Counted from the first letter of the stretch, positions 34,600 to 47,811 are shown. The stretch is DNA of 64,000 nt from Siphlonurus alternatus (GCA_949825025.1 OX463782.1:37039951-37103950); one strand, 5' to 3'. Notes: generated by a model from the sequence alone, not told the origin. Numbers and translations: made by a program.

Positions 34600-34859
34600 A
34601 TTTTTTTATTCAATTTGATAATTTTTTCTTATTTTGCTTATATTAATTAAGCATAAAAATAATTTTCAGGTGATACTGAATGATTTTAATTTAATTGCAA
34701 ATTAAATTAAATTTGTGATGGCATGCCAGCGCTGGGTCCAGCATCTGGCCGGTATACAAGAAAAGCGCAGAACCAGCATGGCTTGCCAGCGCATGCCAGC
34801 AGTGGCAAGCCGGTCTGCGGCCAGCTGTAGCTAGGCCAGCAGGTTTTGGTTTGCTGGGT

Positions 34860-35053
34860 TGAATCTTATTAAATGGGAAAATGCATCAGTTAACATTGCT
34901 AAAATGAAAAGTTATTGAGGTACGAATTTCAAACCTTCATTATCGTGATTCTATATAATCTGAAAACCTTGCAAATGAAGTTTTGGTTACATTTCAATAT
35001 TAAGTATGGGATTTGGCAATGTTAACTGATATATTTTCCCATTTAAGATTCAA
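34860..35053. repeat. Foldback
   Basis: TTGAATCTTATTAAATGGGAAAA.. CAGTTAACATTGC pairs with GCAATGTTAACTGATATATTTTCCC ATTTAAGATTCAA. Confidence 0.8.
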
Positions 35054-35130
35054 TGCTATGACGTCATTTTTGAGAGGTTTTAAAAATTCATATAAAATCA
35101 GGAAATTGTCGTAGAATGCTGTAATATATG

Positions 35131-36373
35131 GCTTGTTCTTCTTGTTCTTCATGAAATTCATCTCGTGCCTTTTAAAATGTTGACAAAAACTTGAAACTTT
35201 TTTTTTTGTCAGTATATAATACCCCATTATTGGAGAGTTTTATTTTACACGTGAGATGAGCTAGCTATAGTATATATAATTAATATGCAAGTTTAATTTT
35301 AAATTCAATGATAAATTATAATGATTAATTTATTATTATTGCAAATATATATGGCGCGCAATCAAAAACATTAATTCTCACTTTTAAGTTTTTTAATTTC
35401 TTTACATCAGTTCATACGTGAAATTATAATTTCAAGAAAATTTGCATCAAAAAACAGGTTATCTCTATTTTTATTATTTATTTTATTGAAGTGACCGATT
35501 ATAATATAAAAAAGTATATAAGAAATAAGAACCTATATATTCTGATGTACATAAGGAAACGAAACTATAAACTCATAAAAACAGACCAAATTAAAAGACT
35601 GGAAGAAAGTACAGAACGTCATTTGACTTTTTTTTAATTGTGACGATCGATCAGTTTGAAGCAGGGATCGGATGCAGATGCAAGATGCACACGGATGCGC
35701 AAAAATGGGCTTGCATCCTCATCCGTGCATCCCAGATGCACGGGGAAAAATGAATGCATCTGGATGCGCATCCTAGATGCATGAAAAATAAATTTGCATC
35801 TGGATGCGCATCCTAGATGCATGAAAAATAAATTTGCATCCGGATGTGCATCCATGGATGCATGAAAAATTAATTTGCATCTGGATGCGCATCTTGGATG
35901 CACGAAAAAAACACGTGCATCCGGTCCCTGGTTTGAAGACAAGAAAATTTAACGACATCGATCCGCCCACGTTAATTGGCACTGTTAGAAATAACTCCAT
36001 TATAGAAGTACGTCTCGATCGCAACTCATCTCTTTAAACTAAATTAATTAATTGATTTAAAATTGTATTTGCGCAAATTTATCATTCCAGCAATTACCAC
36101 CAGATGGCCTGGTTGCGTTAATGCTTGCTAGAAATTTTAAATTTTCGGAAAGTCATGCGACTGAGAAAGGTCTATAATTATAACAGAGGTACTTCACACT
36201 AGGCTACGAGCTCGTTATCCTCGACATGGCATCTCAAGAACGTGTTAAGTTCGTTAGTCTATTATGTTTTCGCCTCAAGAACGCGTGTTTTAAGCTCGAT
36301 CGTCATTCTCGACGTGGCATATATATATATGCATGCAGTGCAGAGCATGTTAAATTAGCTCGTCAATCTGCAC
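35131..36373. other. Intergenic with a 40-bp minisatellite
   Basis: 35660-35930 carries five to six units of about 40 bp (TGGATGCGCATCCTAGATGC, then ATGAAAAATAAATTTGCATC), diverging outward. The rest is AT-rich. 36226-36400 has three loose copies of the start region of the GDE1-like relic. Confidence 0.75.
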
Positions 36374-37140
36374 ATGGCGTCTCAAAAACGTGCTGGGCAC
36401 CACAACGGTACTCACCGGCTCACCGCCCTCCTCCTGCCCCCCGGAGTGCTGGTGTTCATTTATGCCCTCCTGCAAATGCGCCCCCTACGCCTCGTGACGT
36501 CAGCGTCCTCGAGGAACTTAAATTCTGTGGTATCACACCGGGGGGGGGGGGGGGGGCACCACGCGCCTCACAACGTACACCATCGCGGCCATCCACCTGA
36601 TGGTATATACGTGACTGCAAGCTGCAAGAAAATTGAAGGGACGTATTCTTGAAGTTCATCGTCTTTTTTGTAAGCGCCCCCCTTATATTTAAGGTCAATG
36701 TTAAAAAAAAAATATTTAAAATGCCTATCTGCCAATGTTAAATCCAAATTTTCAAGGACAGAGGAGGGAAGAGCGCGGCCCGATAAGCGAGATCGTGGTA
36801 AGCAGATATAACTCAATATTCCGGATGAAGGACGATATGTCCATAGTACCTCAGCGTCATCTCCTAACGTGCTTCCCTACAAGCTGCACGTGTCATTGAG
36901 GTTATACTAGGTTGACGTGTGTCGCTCAACAAGCACCACGTCAGTAAACGTAACGTTTCTCCACCAATTTTACTGACGTGGTGCTCTGCAGGTCCACGCA
37001 CGAGGATGCACGGTCGCGGAGGTTGACGTGTCAGCAAAGACGTGGTGGCGGTTCTCCACCACGACGCTGAGCTGCACGATTGCGGACGTGACGAGAAGCT
37101 CGCCTCCAGGATGGCTGACGAGCTCTACAAAATGAGCTGA
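36374..37140 (+). pseudogene. Decayed GDE1-like paralogue, two exons
   Basis: Exon-1-like piece 36374-36602: ATG, hydrophobic run LTALLLPPGVLVFIYALL, then VVSHRGGG followed by HHAPHN, which lines up with VVAHRACGFDAPEN of the intact gene at 22 kb and with HRGG..DAPEN of the family (H55-R56 at 36536-36541). A run of 17 G (36540-36556) has replaced the glycine stretch. About 20 bp further, a one-base frame change is needed before IAAIHLM and a GT donor at 36603. Exon-2-like piece 36992-~37140: acceptor TGCTCTGCAG, same phase 0 as the intact gene, VHARGC..AEVDV (E and D kept), then a one-base loss near 37035-37040, then VAVLHHD in the shifted frame. No later exon is visible. Two frame breaks and the missing C-terminal half argue for a pseudogene. 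Three loose copies of the ATGGC(A/G)TCTCAA start region lie at 36226-36400. Confidence 0.7.
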
Positions 37141-37607
37141 GAGGCTCGTGCGGGCTTCTGACAAGAGGGCTTAATTAAAATTCGTGTTGTACATATTGGA
37201 GCAGTTGTTCAGGAATTTTGCAAATCAAATTTAAATTTGACGCTGTAGGGTTGAATATTGTTCATGATAAAATTTAGGGCTCAAATTTTCAGTGGCTCAA
37301 AGATGTTATTTTCATGCATGCATGCACAATTTAATTCATTGAAGATGACTAGAGCGCAGAAAAGAATCAATTTTTTTTTTTTTTTTTTTTAAATAGGTGC
37401 CTAAAAAGTCAACTTATTTTTGAAAAATAGTCTACAGAAGAGTCACTTTTTTAAAAAATAGGCTATAAAAAAGTCACTTTTTTTTTTAGAAAATGCAGCA
37501 AAAAGGCGTTTCAAAAGTACTGAGCAGTAACTGAGATTAATCGTTAAATTTATTTTCTGATATTTAAATTTCGAATCTGACTCCGCGGCTGCAGGACGCC
37601 CTCGTCA

Positions 37608-40560
37608 CCAGCTCGTCGTATAGGCGAGGAAGCGCAGAGCTCTAGCTGCTAAATTAAGCGAGTAACTGGCAAGTGGCGTTCTACAGGCTGGATTGATTTT
37701 TAATCGATGATAGGTATATTTAGGAGTTCCCAAAAAAAAGTTGGCCAAAGTTGGCTCATGGCATCATCCCGGATTTACGGGTTTTTTGAAAATATGGAAA
37801 AAATTATTATCTCCGAAACCAACACACTTGCAGGAATTAAAACTACATTATTAAAACGCCCGTGATTTAAGCTTTTTAGAAATGTAATTTTATTTTGAAT
37901 CCAACCAAAATTTTGCCCCAAAAATCGTGTTTTATCAAATTTGGAATTTAATTTTCTTCTCATTTTGAGAATAACTAAAAAACTTTAGGTTTTTGAGAAA
38001 AATGGTTCATCTGAATCTTGTAGCCTACATCATCACCAACATTTTGATGTATCGTACGTCTTGATTGAAAAAACCAAACTCAAAATATCGGGACGAATGT
38101 ACGCTCAGGTGATGTGTTTACATGCATGTTCCTATGCTATGGTGTTATAGCCAACACCTTGTTTCAAAGCATTGAACGCTACAATATTGCACAGAATTAT
38201 AATATTGATCAATTCAATAACAATTTTGGTTTTGAAAATAAAAATTTCGAAAATCCAAAAATCCGGGACACTCAAAAAACCCGAATTTTTTTGTTATTTA
38301 AAAAAAACAAAACAATAAATATGCACGCTAGCTCAAATTTGTGACCATCAAAAATTATCTGCAAAAATTTCCTGAACATTGATTGCCGGTAAATTCAATT
38401 TTTTTCCTCATGGCATATTACAGTATATTACTTATAGTATGTCACATTTTTCTTAAGCAATCTTTATAATTTATAATTATCATTTATAATTTTGTGCTAT
38501 ATATGGTCCTCGCAATATGCATAATATGCAGTATAGGTCTTCATGAATTCGATCTGCACTAGTAGAATAATTAATTATATACATTGAACGTAATAATAAT
38601 ATATAATATTTTCGTATAGAATTAAGCAAATAAACGTGCACTCAAAATTTTATCATACAGTATACTAACAAAATAGGGATATTATGAAATTATACTTCAT
38701 CAGTCTTGTTAGATGTAATAATAATTATGTGCTTTATGTTTGAAATATCTTATGGTACTCTATTAAAGCGAATATTTTATTTGAATTTGTCCCAACTGTG
38801 TCTTTAATTAGAATTATTTTATAATTCAGTTTCAAAATAATATTCGTTGAATTTGAAATCTTCAGGATTTGATTTTTAACAAGAGTAAAAGTAATAACTA
38901 TATAATACACGAACACTGTATTTGATGTTCCATGACACATCTATAATACTATTAGTAATGAAAATAACGCATTGTATATAGCATGATAATATTTAAATAA
39001 ATTGTTTTTACGATGCAGATCAAATTCAATTGACGCATGAGAACCATTACACTTTCTTTTACAGATTGCGGATAAATAGTAAATGTTAACTCAGTACATT
39101 GTATGATATAATATAGACCTGTGCCATCATGTTAAAAAAAATTCCATACTATATGACATGTGTACGTGCTTCTGCTGATGAATACGAGGTATATTATATT
39201 TATTACGTATATTTTTATCAAATACTAAAATTAGTTCTGGACACAGAATTTGAATTTTGAGGTCGAAATTAGTACACTAATATAAATGAAAATATCCGAC
39301 GGTATAACATGTGATAAGATCTAAATTACAAAATAAAGGATATCAAATTAAAATTATATGTACTGTAGGCAAATAAATTGCATGGTACAATTCAAATAAA
39401 TTATTCGCTTTAATATAGTACCTACTACCTAAGATATTTCAAACATAAAGCACATAATTATTATTACATCTAACAAGACTGATGAAGTATAATTTTATAA
39501 TATCCCTATTTTGTTAGTATATTGCATGATAAAATTTTGAGTGTACGTTTATTTGCTTAATTCTATACAAAAATATTATATATTATTATTACGTTCAATG
39601 TATATAATTAATTATTCTACTAGTGCAGATCGAATTCATGAAGACCTATACTGCATATTATGCATATTGCGAGGACCATATATAGCACAAAATTATAAAT
39701 GATAATTATAAATTATAAAGATTGCTTAAGAAAAATGTGACATACTATAAGTAATATATACTGTAATGTCATGAGGGAAAAAATTGAATTTACCGGCAAT
39801 CAATGTTCTGCAGGAAATTTTTGCAGATAATTTTTGATGGTCACAAATTTGAGCTAGCGTGCATATTTATTGTTGTTTTTTTTAAATAATAAAAAAATTC
39901 GGGTTTTTTGAGTGTCCCGGATTTTTGGATTTTCGAAATTTTTATTTTCAAAACCAAAATTGTTATTGAATTGATCAATATTATAATTCTGTGCAATATT
40001 GTAGCGTTCAATGCTTTGAAACAAGGTGTTGGCTATAACACTATAGCATAGGAACATGCATGTAAACACATCACCTGAGCGTACATTCGTCCCGATATTT
40101 TGAGTTTGGTTTTTTCAATCAAGACGTACGATACATCAAAATGTTGGTGATGATGTAGGCTACAAGATTCAGATGAACCATTTTTCTCAAAAACCTAAAT
40201 TTTTTTAGTTATTCTCAAAATGAGAAGAAAATTAAATTCCAAATTTGAAAAAACATGATTTTCGGGACAAAATTTTGGTTGGATTCAAAATAAAATTACA
40301 TTTCTAAAAAGCTAAATCACGGGCGTTTTAATAATGTAGTTTTAATTCCTGCAAGTGTGTTGGTTTCGGAGATAATAATTTTTTCCATATTTTCAAAAAA
40401 CCCGTAAATCCGGGATGATGCCATGGGCCAACTTTGGCCAACTTTTTTTTGGGAACTCCTAAATATACCTATCATCGATTAAAAATCAATCCAGCCTGTA
40501 GAACGCCACTTGCCAGTTACTCTTAAAATTTCTCCATCGTTTCCTCGCCTAGTACAGCTT
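37608..40560. repeat. 2.9-kb foldback element
   Basis: Arms about 37661-38790 and 39385-40523 are close inverted copies (outer GAGTAACTGGCAAGTGGCG / CGCCACTTGCCAGTTACTC; inner TTTGAAATATCTTATGGTAC / AAGATATTTCAAACATAAAG), with a weaker extension outward (TAGGCGAGGAA). A spacer of about 595 bp is AT-rich. Each arm carries the same 71-76-codon open frame (MFTCMFLCY...), which is not recognisable and not likely a gene. TTAA occurs at both borders of the strong arms. Confidence 0.88.
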
Positions 40561-41991
40561 GATCCCAAGGAGGACATCAAGGTCACGTGACGAATTTGCA
40601 AGACATTTTCAGATTAAATCAAAGATCGAATCAAATAAACTGGAGACATATTATATATGCTATATTATAATGTGTGTGAGCTCTGTACACTCCTTTCGGG
40701 AAAAAAAAAAAGTCCGATCCGACTACAGTTTAGAGTTTAGCACGGCTGGTGTTAGAAATATTGGGAGCAATTCAGCAAGCGTTAAGGAGCGTTTTAAGAA
40801 GCGTTTTCTTAAAGGATTAGTAAGCCCTGGCCTATATTCCATACATGAACCTGCGGAGTGTCATTTTTCTGCGACGCTTGTGAAGATCAGGAAAAATAAT
40901 TTAATCTGACGATGTAAAATCACTGAAATTGTCGGAAGACTTTCTTTTCTTTTTTTTTTTTTTTTTTTTGCCTTCGACTCCCCGGCGGGCGAGGGTGCGA
41001 CAATTGTCTCCTAACAAACCTACCCTCCTCCCACATATGACCCACACATGGATGGCGTGCCGCGGGGAGGGTTATCCTTATTGTTCAACTCCTTGAAAAA
41101 AATAAATTTACAATTAAGAAAAATAATAGTAATTGCCTTCTCAATGTGTCCTCTTCGTGTTGTTGATATGATCAACCGTGACCACACTGACACCCCTCGG
41201 CCAAAAGAAACTGATATATTGCATTGGGTCTCACACATCGTATTCAAGCTAGAGGAGCCTTGTGGCCCATTGTCGTCAGACCCTCGTACTTTTAAACAAT
41301 AATTAAAATTACCAATGAAGTGTGACACATGCTTTAAATCTAAAATTGGGCCTTGCTATAGACTGTCATTAAATGAAAAATACATGTTAATCCGGGTTTA
41401 CTAGTCCTTTAAGAAGCAATTTTTATTTCAGGTAACAGGTATAAGAAAAACGCTTCTTAAAAAAAAAACTTCTTAAATCGTTACTTAACTTTAGTGATTT
41501 TTGCGGTAAATCAGGCGCGGATCCAGGGGGTGTGGGGGACTGGGGGGCTACAGCCCCACCCCTCCCCTCCAAATTTTGGATTTAACATGGGCAATATAGG
41601 CGTTTCCCCCACTCCAATTATTTTTTAACATTAGGCAGCCCCCTCCGAATTTTTTTTTCTAGATCCGCGCCTGCGGTAAATAGATTAGGTCATAATATAT
41701 CATAAATGTTGATTAGGTTTAGACGTGATTGAGTTGAGGACGTAATATTCCAACTAGGATTTACATTAAAAAAAATCAATAAGATCAGTAAATCAGTCCG
41801 AAATTACGAATGAACTCAAGTTAAAATTTAAATTTTATAAATTATATATAAATAAGTAAATCTTTTTGAGTGTTCACTTTATTTTTATATTTAATTTATA
41901 CGCTATTCAGAGAGTGCAAAAAGCAAAAAGCTGCAATATTGATTTTATAATTAATATTAATATAATGAGATTTAAATAGAAAGCAAACAAA

Positions 41992-42173
<182 letters not shown>

Positions 42174-43233
42174 TTTGTGTATAATATTATAATAATAAAT
42201 CGTAAAAATTCTTGAGAGTAAAAATAAAATATCAAATTCTAGAGTTTGACTTTTTCAGAATCTATAATTTCGTTGTATAGATGTTGATCTGATATTGTGC
42301 CAAATATCATAACTATAATGGCAACCACACGAACAACCTATATATAATAAAATACTACTTGTCAATATTCATACTTGTGTACGTTACTTCTTACAATTCT
42401 TATATTATAATATAATTTATATATATAGTGTTGGTATATATATTATTATTATTATAATATAGTATTGGTAAACAACGAACATTGCAGCTATTTATTTACT
42501 TTATTTATTTCCACGCTACTTGGCAGCTCATTAGCGCAGTCCGTCTGTCTGAAGTCTGCAGGTAGGTGGCGCCCAGACGGCGCTTCTCAGCCCGCCTGGC
42601 GCCACACCTGCGCGGAGAACATCAAATCTTGTGATGTCTGGGAGAAAATTATAGAAAAAACAGCCGCAACTCTCCCGAGCATCGCTCGTTAGCGATTTGT
42701 TGAAACGTTTCAATATATTATATAATGAATAGTATTACAATATTATATACAAACTTCTTTCAGTATCAAATATAATTAATAATTATATCAATATGACGAC
42801 ATGATAAATATCATGAGAAGGTTGAGCTTTTGAAATGATACAATATTTTATATAATATAATAGAGAAATTGTGTTTCTATTGTTGTTTTTTTATATGATT
42901 TTGTTGTTTTTTCTTTCTCTATTTCTCTTATCAGCACCCAAGCTTATAGTGTGTTTAAAGAAATCTAAATTACAACTGCTAATGAATGTAAAATTAATTC
43001 ATATATATTTGTGTTGTCTAGTCATATCTTGTTCATCTTATTTTTCCAGCTATTAAACAAAAAAACTTTTTTTGCCTCTTCTCGAGCTTTAGCTAATTGA
43101 GGTGAAAACAAAAATCCTGCAATCTACAAAATGTATTATGTATATTTATAATGAATAAAAAAATAAAAAGAAAAGAAAAAATATACACATTGTACATATT
43201 ATAAGCAAGCCAACTTTCTGCACATTTTACAGG

Positions 43234-43438
<205 letters not shown>

Positions 43439-44126
43439 TACCATCATGTAAAAAACTTTGAAAATCGAGACGAAAAAGTTTTGATGACATTTAGGTTGAA
43501 TTAGTTTGTCAGACGGTGCGATGTTTCCGCGCGATTTTGGGGATTAAAGTTTGAGGCACAAAAAAAAAAAATTAAGGAATTTTGATCCATCGCATTACCA
43601 AGGAAATAGAGGGGGGGGGAGGAAGGGAGAGGGGTAAAAATACATTTTTTAAATGGGAAGAAATATGTGCAATGAAAGATTGTTCAAAAAATCTGATGAA
43701 ATTTTAAGCCTTATATATTTAGCCACTTTCCGCAAAAAAATAAGTGACACTTTATCTAAGTTTAGTATATATTATTAGGGATTTGACCAGGGTATGTGTA
43801 TATTATATACATACCCTGGGATTTGACAACATGCTATAACAAACCTGAGGAGTCACTGCAACTCCAACAGACAAATAAGAGATGAAAACCTGGGGGATCT
43901 AGAAGAACACCCTAGCACCCTCTATGTCCCAAAATGGTTCCACGCAGTTCACAATGACATTTCCATATTCGACTATAGAAATAAATTTCATTTTTTATTT
44001 GCAATTAGTTCTCTGCTCGTCTAATTTCCTCCTATTTTGCACCATTTTTCAGAAAAAAAAAGAGAGAAATATACGAGATCACGTTTTTTCTTCTTCTTGA
44101 GCATAAAATTTTAGAAATATTGGGTG

Positions 44127-44259
44127 CAATTCACGAAGCAGTTAGCCAGGGTTCTAGCCACGTTTAGCTTAACCACGTTTAACTAAGTGGTTTAAGACGT
44201 AAAACAGGTGTAGTTAAACGTGGTTAAAAACCTGGCTAACTGCTTCGTGAATCGCATTC
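44127..44259. repeat. Foldback
   Basis: GCAATTCACGAAGCAGTTAGCCAGG and CCTGGCTAACTGCTTCGTGAATCGC with inner AACCACGTTTAACT pairs. Related in style to 51812-51988. Confidence 0.85.
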
Positions 44260-45009
44260 ATTGTCTTCATTTCATCAGCACTTTAAGCGAGGAGGAAATA
44301 AGATGTGTTTTAGAGGTAAAAAGATTAGGTTTAGACGTGTAAAGGATGAGTTGAGGACGTAATTTTTCAACTCGGGTATTATATAGGCTGTGTGACCACG
44401 AACAGCAGTAACGTTCTTGGTGTCCCGAGGTGCTCTCAACAGCCGCGTTCGCTCGTCTACCACCGCAGTGTTATCTTTGCCAAACTTCACTCCGAGTCAT
44501 CAATCAATCGTCCTCCGCGTGTTTCGTATCGCGTCAAGAGTGTCTGACGAATGTGGAACGAAATGAATCAATTCGGTCTTTTTGCCGCATGGTCTCAAGG
44601 CCGCGCTGGGGGCGTAAAATCTCGTAACTTGTAATTTAACATCGCTTATTTAATAATAGCTTGATTTGCGTATGCCTGGCGCCGGCTCAAATTGCTGCTC
44701 GATTTGCATACATGAATTATTTGACAACATGAACATAAGGCAGTTTTCGAACAACTGGATCGCTTGGACGTATAATATAAAGGATGTGCTCGATTCAAAT
44801 GAGTAAAATGCAAAATACGAAATAAACGTTATTGTGATATGCGTCCATGTTCTTATTAATATTCTATTTTATACGTATCTAATTATTTTAACGATTAATT
44901 ATTAATGTGCATGGTCAAAGAACAAATTAAATTATTGTAGAGCAGCCATACATATAAATATATTAGAATATTTATAATTTTATTATTTTAAATTATTATT
45001 TTTATTTAT

Positions 45010-45410
45010 TTATTTTATAAAACCACTATTAGGTACTTCTCATAACTAATTAATATGCTCACTATATAAGTTTGAAACCCCGAACCTTCTGAAATTCTAA
45101 CTTGAGCGTTTCGCGGGCTCTTCCGGACCGGGAGCGGTCACGGCCTTGCAATCCATCCCGGCATTCACCTATGCAACTGAGGAAAACGTGGAAACTTCAG
45201 CCAGGATGGACGCTGCAGTTTTTGTCAATGAACTGAAAGTGCAATGGTCCAAAGCCAGGAGAATTACATAGTGGAAAGGCGTAACGATTTACCCCTGGAT
45301 GGGGAACGTGGTTTTTGTTGAAAATGATCATCCATCCTAGAATTAACCACACTCGGCGTTGCTTGACTTTTATTCGGTAATCTGACGAGACCCGATCAAG
45401 CGCACTGCAT
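45010..45410 (-). mobile_element. 5S-derived SINE copy
   Basis: TTGAGCGTTTCGCGGGCTCT, AATGGTCCAAAGCCAGGAGA and ACCCCTGGATGG body blocks. The 5S-like end is partly kept: CATCCATCC..AATTAACCACACTCGGCG TTGCTTGAC..TCGGTAATCTGACGAGA. Confidence 0.75.
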
Positions 45411-46404
45411 CACTTAATTTTAAATTATAATTTAAGATTGTAATTTTTAGAGTATTTCAACTTTTAAATGTGTAGTGAAAAAATAAAAGGGCATATAATA
45501 TATAAATATATACGAGTATATTTTGTTTTAATAAAAGTGTCCTTGAAATAAAAAACAGACAAAACAACTCTAAATAGCGTTCAGCGTATAATGCCAGTGT
45601 TTAACAAAATATTAATAAGCTGCATGCATGGTGTACATTACAAAAAACTGCCATTTGAAACATGTTATATGGAAAGTACGTCACAATTTAATTTACGGCA
45701 TCAACTGTATAGTTTAACCAAGGCAGTAATTGAAAACAATTATCTACCAGATTTTCAAGCTGCAAATTAGAATACTGAAAATTGCAATAGAGGATGAAAC
45801 GTGCATACATATACGAAAACAGTACTATTTACGTATATTCACTATTTAATTCCATTTACTGTTTACTGAATTTATTTCAGTTGCAACGTCGAGACAGTAA
45901 TTTGATATAATAATAACAGTTATTGTTTTGTTCACGATTTAAAAGTTTATGCTTTTTGTGATTTTTTTTTATTCAATTTATTAGGGGGGGATCGAGCCAT
46001 TATTACAAATTTTAATTCCAAAATGACATTTTTCACTTTGTTATTATATAAATATTTAATTACCAATAAATATCGAGTAGAGGCATGCAATTTGAACCAC
46101 AGGCTCCATTTTCAATCGCCATCACGAATGATATTTATGTTATCAGCTGGTATATAAAGTCACCTGCAGCAAGCAGGCGCGGATCCAAGGGGGGGGGGGG
46201 GGGCGATGGGGGCGATCGCCCCTCCCAAAAGGTCCCAAAATACATTGAAGGTGTTACCACCCCCCACCCGTCGCCCCACCATCCCACCCCAAATTTAACA
46301 TTGCGGGATAGGGCACCGCCCCCTCCAAAGCCGCGCGCTGGATCCGCCCCTGGCAGCAAGGATAGCAAGATTGAACTCAGAGATTCTTTTTGCTTTTGTT
46401 TTTT

Positions 46405-46805
46405 AATGAAACCCTATTGGGTACTTCTACTTACTATAATTACTCTAATTACATACTTCTTTGAAACCCCTAACCTTCCGATTAAGCCCTAACTTTTGAG
46501 CGTTTCGTGGGTTCTTCCGGAACGGGGGCGCGGTTACGGCCTTGCAATCCATCCAGGCATTTGCCTGCGACTGAGGGAAACGTGGAAACCTCAGCCAGGA
46601 TGGACGCTACAGTTTTTGTCAATGAACTTGAAATGAGCTGGAAGAGTAATGGTCCAAAGCCAGGGGAACCACATATAGAGGAAAAGCGCAACGTTTTACC
46701 CCATGGATGGAAAAAGTGTTTTTTGTTGAAAATGGTCATCCATCCAACTACTAACCACGCTCTGCGTTGCTTGACGTTGGTGATCTGACGAGACCCGGTC
46801 AAAGA
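46405..46805 (-). mobile_element. 5S-derived SINE copy
   Basis: Same body as at 45010. The end reads GGTCATCCATCCAACTACTA, then CCACGCTCTGCGTTGCTTGA and CGGTGATCTGACGAGACC: the reverse complement of the promoter region of 5S rRNA. Confidence 0.8.
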
Positions 46806-47029
46806 TTTCATTCGGTGCTAATTGCGACACCATTGAGGTGTCATTTTTACTAAGTTTTTAGAAGTTACTTTGTTCATTAATTATTTTATTTCGTATTTTC
46901 TATGTTTTTGGTTTTGTTGTGGTAAACATCAAAGGTTCGTGGTGCTCACGTACATTAAATTTCACCAAGTATTTCACCTTGCTATACTTTTTTTTTTTTT
47001 TTTTACAAGGTTACACTCCTAAGAGCTTA

Positions 47030-47220
47030 CAGCTCGCAGTATACAGGGTAATGGGTTTAGAGATAAGGTAGGGAACTGATGATGGCCACGGTCTGTTACG
47101 CGTCCAAGCATTTGCTGAGGTGAGACTGAGGGAACCGTGGAAAACCTCAGTCAGGACGGACACCTCTACTTTTTCTTAATAGACCAAAGCGATGTCAAAA
47201 CCTGGGGAAATACTATGAAA
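47030..47220 (-). mobile_element. 5S-derived SINE body, truncated
   Basis: AGATAAGGTAGGGAACTGAT, GAGACTGAGGGAACCGTGGA, CCTCAGTCAGGACGGACACC: close to the 63-kb copy, without the 5S head. Confidence 0.7.
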
Positions 47221-47456
47221 ATTACCTTGAATAACTTGCTGCATGGAGCTCCAGCTTAAAAAAAAAAAGGTCAATAAGGTCATCATTTTGGGAATGTAAG
47301 AAAAACACCCAAGTCGAGATTTCCCACAAATCTTCAAGTCCATCACCTCCGCCCACAGCATGAACGGGTTGAAGTTTGCGCTGTGCAGGCAGAAGTATAG
47401 TAGACTTTGCAGCGAGAATTAAGAAATGGAAAACCATCATGAAATTTTGTTGTTGT

Positions 47457-47790
47457 TTGGATGTCGCTACAATGAAAAAATTTTATTGCAGAAAAGAATA
47501 GAGGGTACCAAATTATGCTACTGTGAATTTTTTCACATTTTTTTGAGACCCGGAACTATTTTTAAATAATTATTGAAAGTCCTGTGATTTCAGTTGGCAC
47601 CCCTGACTTCTTAATAAAAAGGATAGAGACTGGACGCCTATTGACGCCTCCAGGGGGCGTGGCCGCTCTTTCAATAATTATTTAAAAATAGTTCTGGGTC
47701 TCAAAAAAATCTGAAAAAAATTCAGAGTAGCATAATTTGGTACCCTCTATTCATTTCTGCAGTAAAATTTTTTCATGTATGTTGTCCATT
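47457..47790. repeat. MITE family A copy
   Basis: TTATTGCAGAAAAGAATAGAGG to CATGTATGTTGTCCATTG; centre TGACGCCTCCAGGGGGCGTG. Very close to the copy at 58309. Confidence 0.85.
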
Positions 47791-47811
47791 GTTCAAGATT
47801 TTTTTTTAACC

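Larger units (their letters stand above)
32045..35130. repeat. Three nested inverted-repeat layers with minisatellites
   Basis: Outer layer: GCATTCTACGACAATTTGTT.. ATGACGTCAT (32052-32111) against ATGACGTCAT..ATTGTCGTAGAATGC (about 35056-35121). Second layer: CCCAGCAAACCATGCCTTGC (32126) against GCCAGCAGGTTTTGGTTTGC TGGG (to 34858), both bordered by GCCAGC-rich repeats. Third: ATCCCTTGTCCAAAAAA (32346) against TTTTTGGACAAGGGAT (to about 34374). The third contains CTAGTGGTCACC 12-mers (32442-32608) and TACCACT/CTAGTGGTC composite units (33690-34320). Confidence 0.8.

Noticed and set aside
29230..35130. Possible CRISPR-like arrays
   Set aside because: The spacers are not unique, the units are contiguous or degenerate, and the sequence is clearly eukaryotic.
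38114..38344. 76-codon frame with a mirrored copy at 39854-40069
   Set aside because: Part of the foldback arms, diverges by stop position, no recognisable domain or splice context.
37654..40526. TTAA at both ends of the large foldback as a piggyBac-type target duplication
   Set aside because: The inverted arms continue weakly beyond these sites and TTAA is common in AT-rich DNA, so the borders are not secure.
40559..40909. 116-codon frame after the large foldback
   Set aside because: Amino-acid make-up is unremarkable, it includes AT-rich low-complexity sequence and no domain or exon signals stand out.
42465..42692. Signal-peptide-like frame ending near a CTGCAG/GTAGGTGG donor
   Set aside because: It has no ATG at the start, the only hydrophobic run follows a TTG, and no partner exon is visible within several kb.
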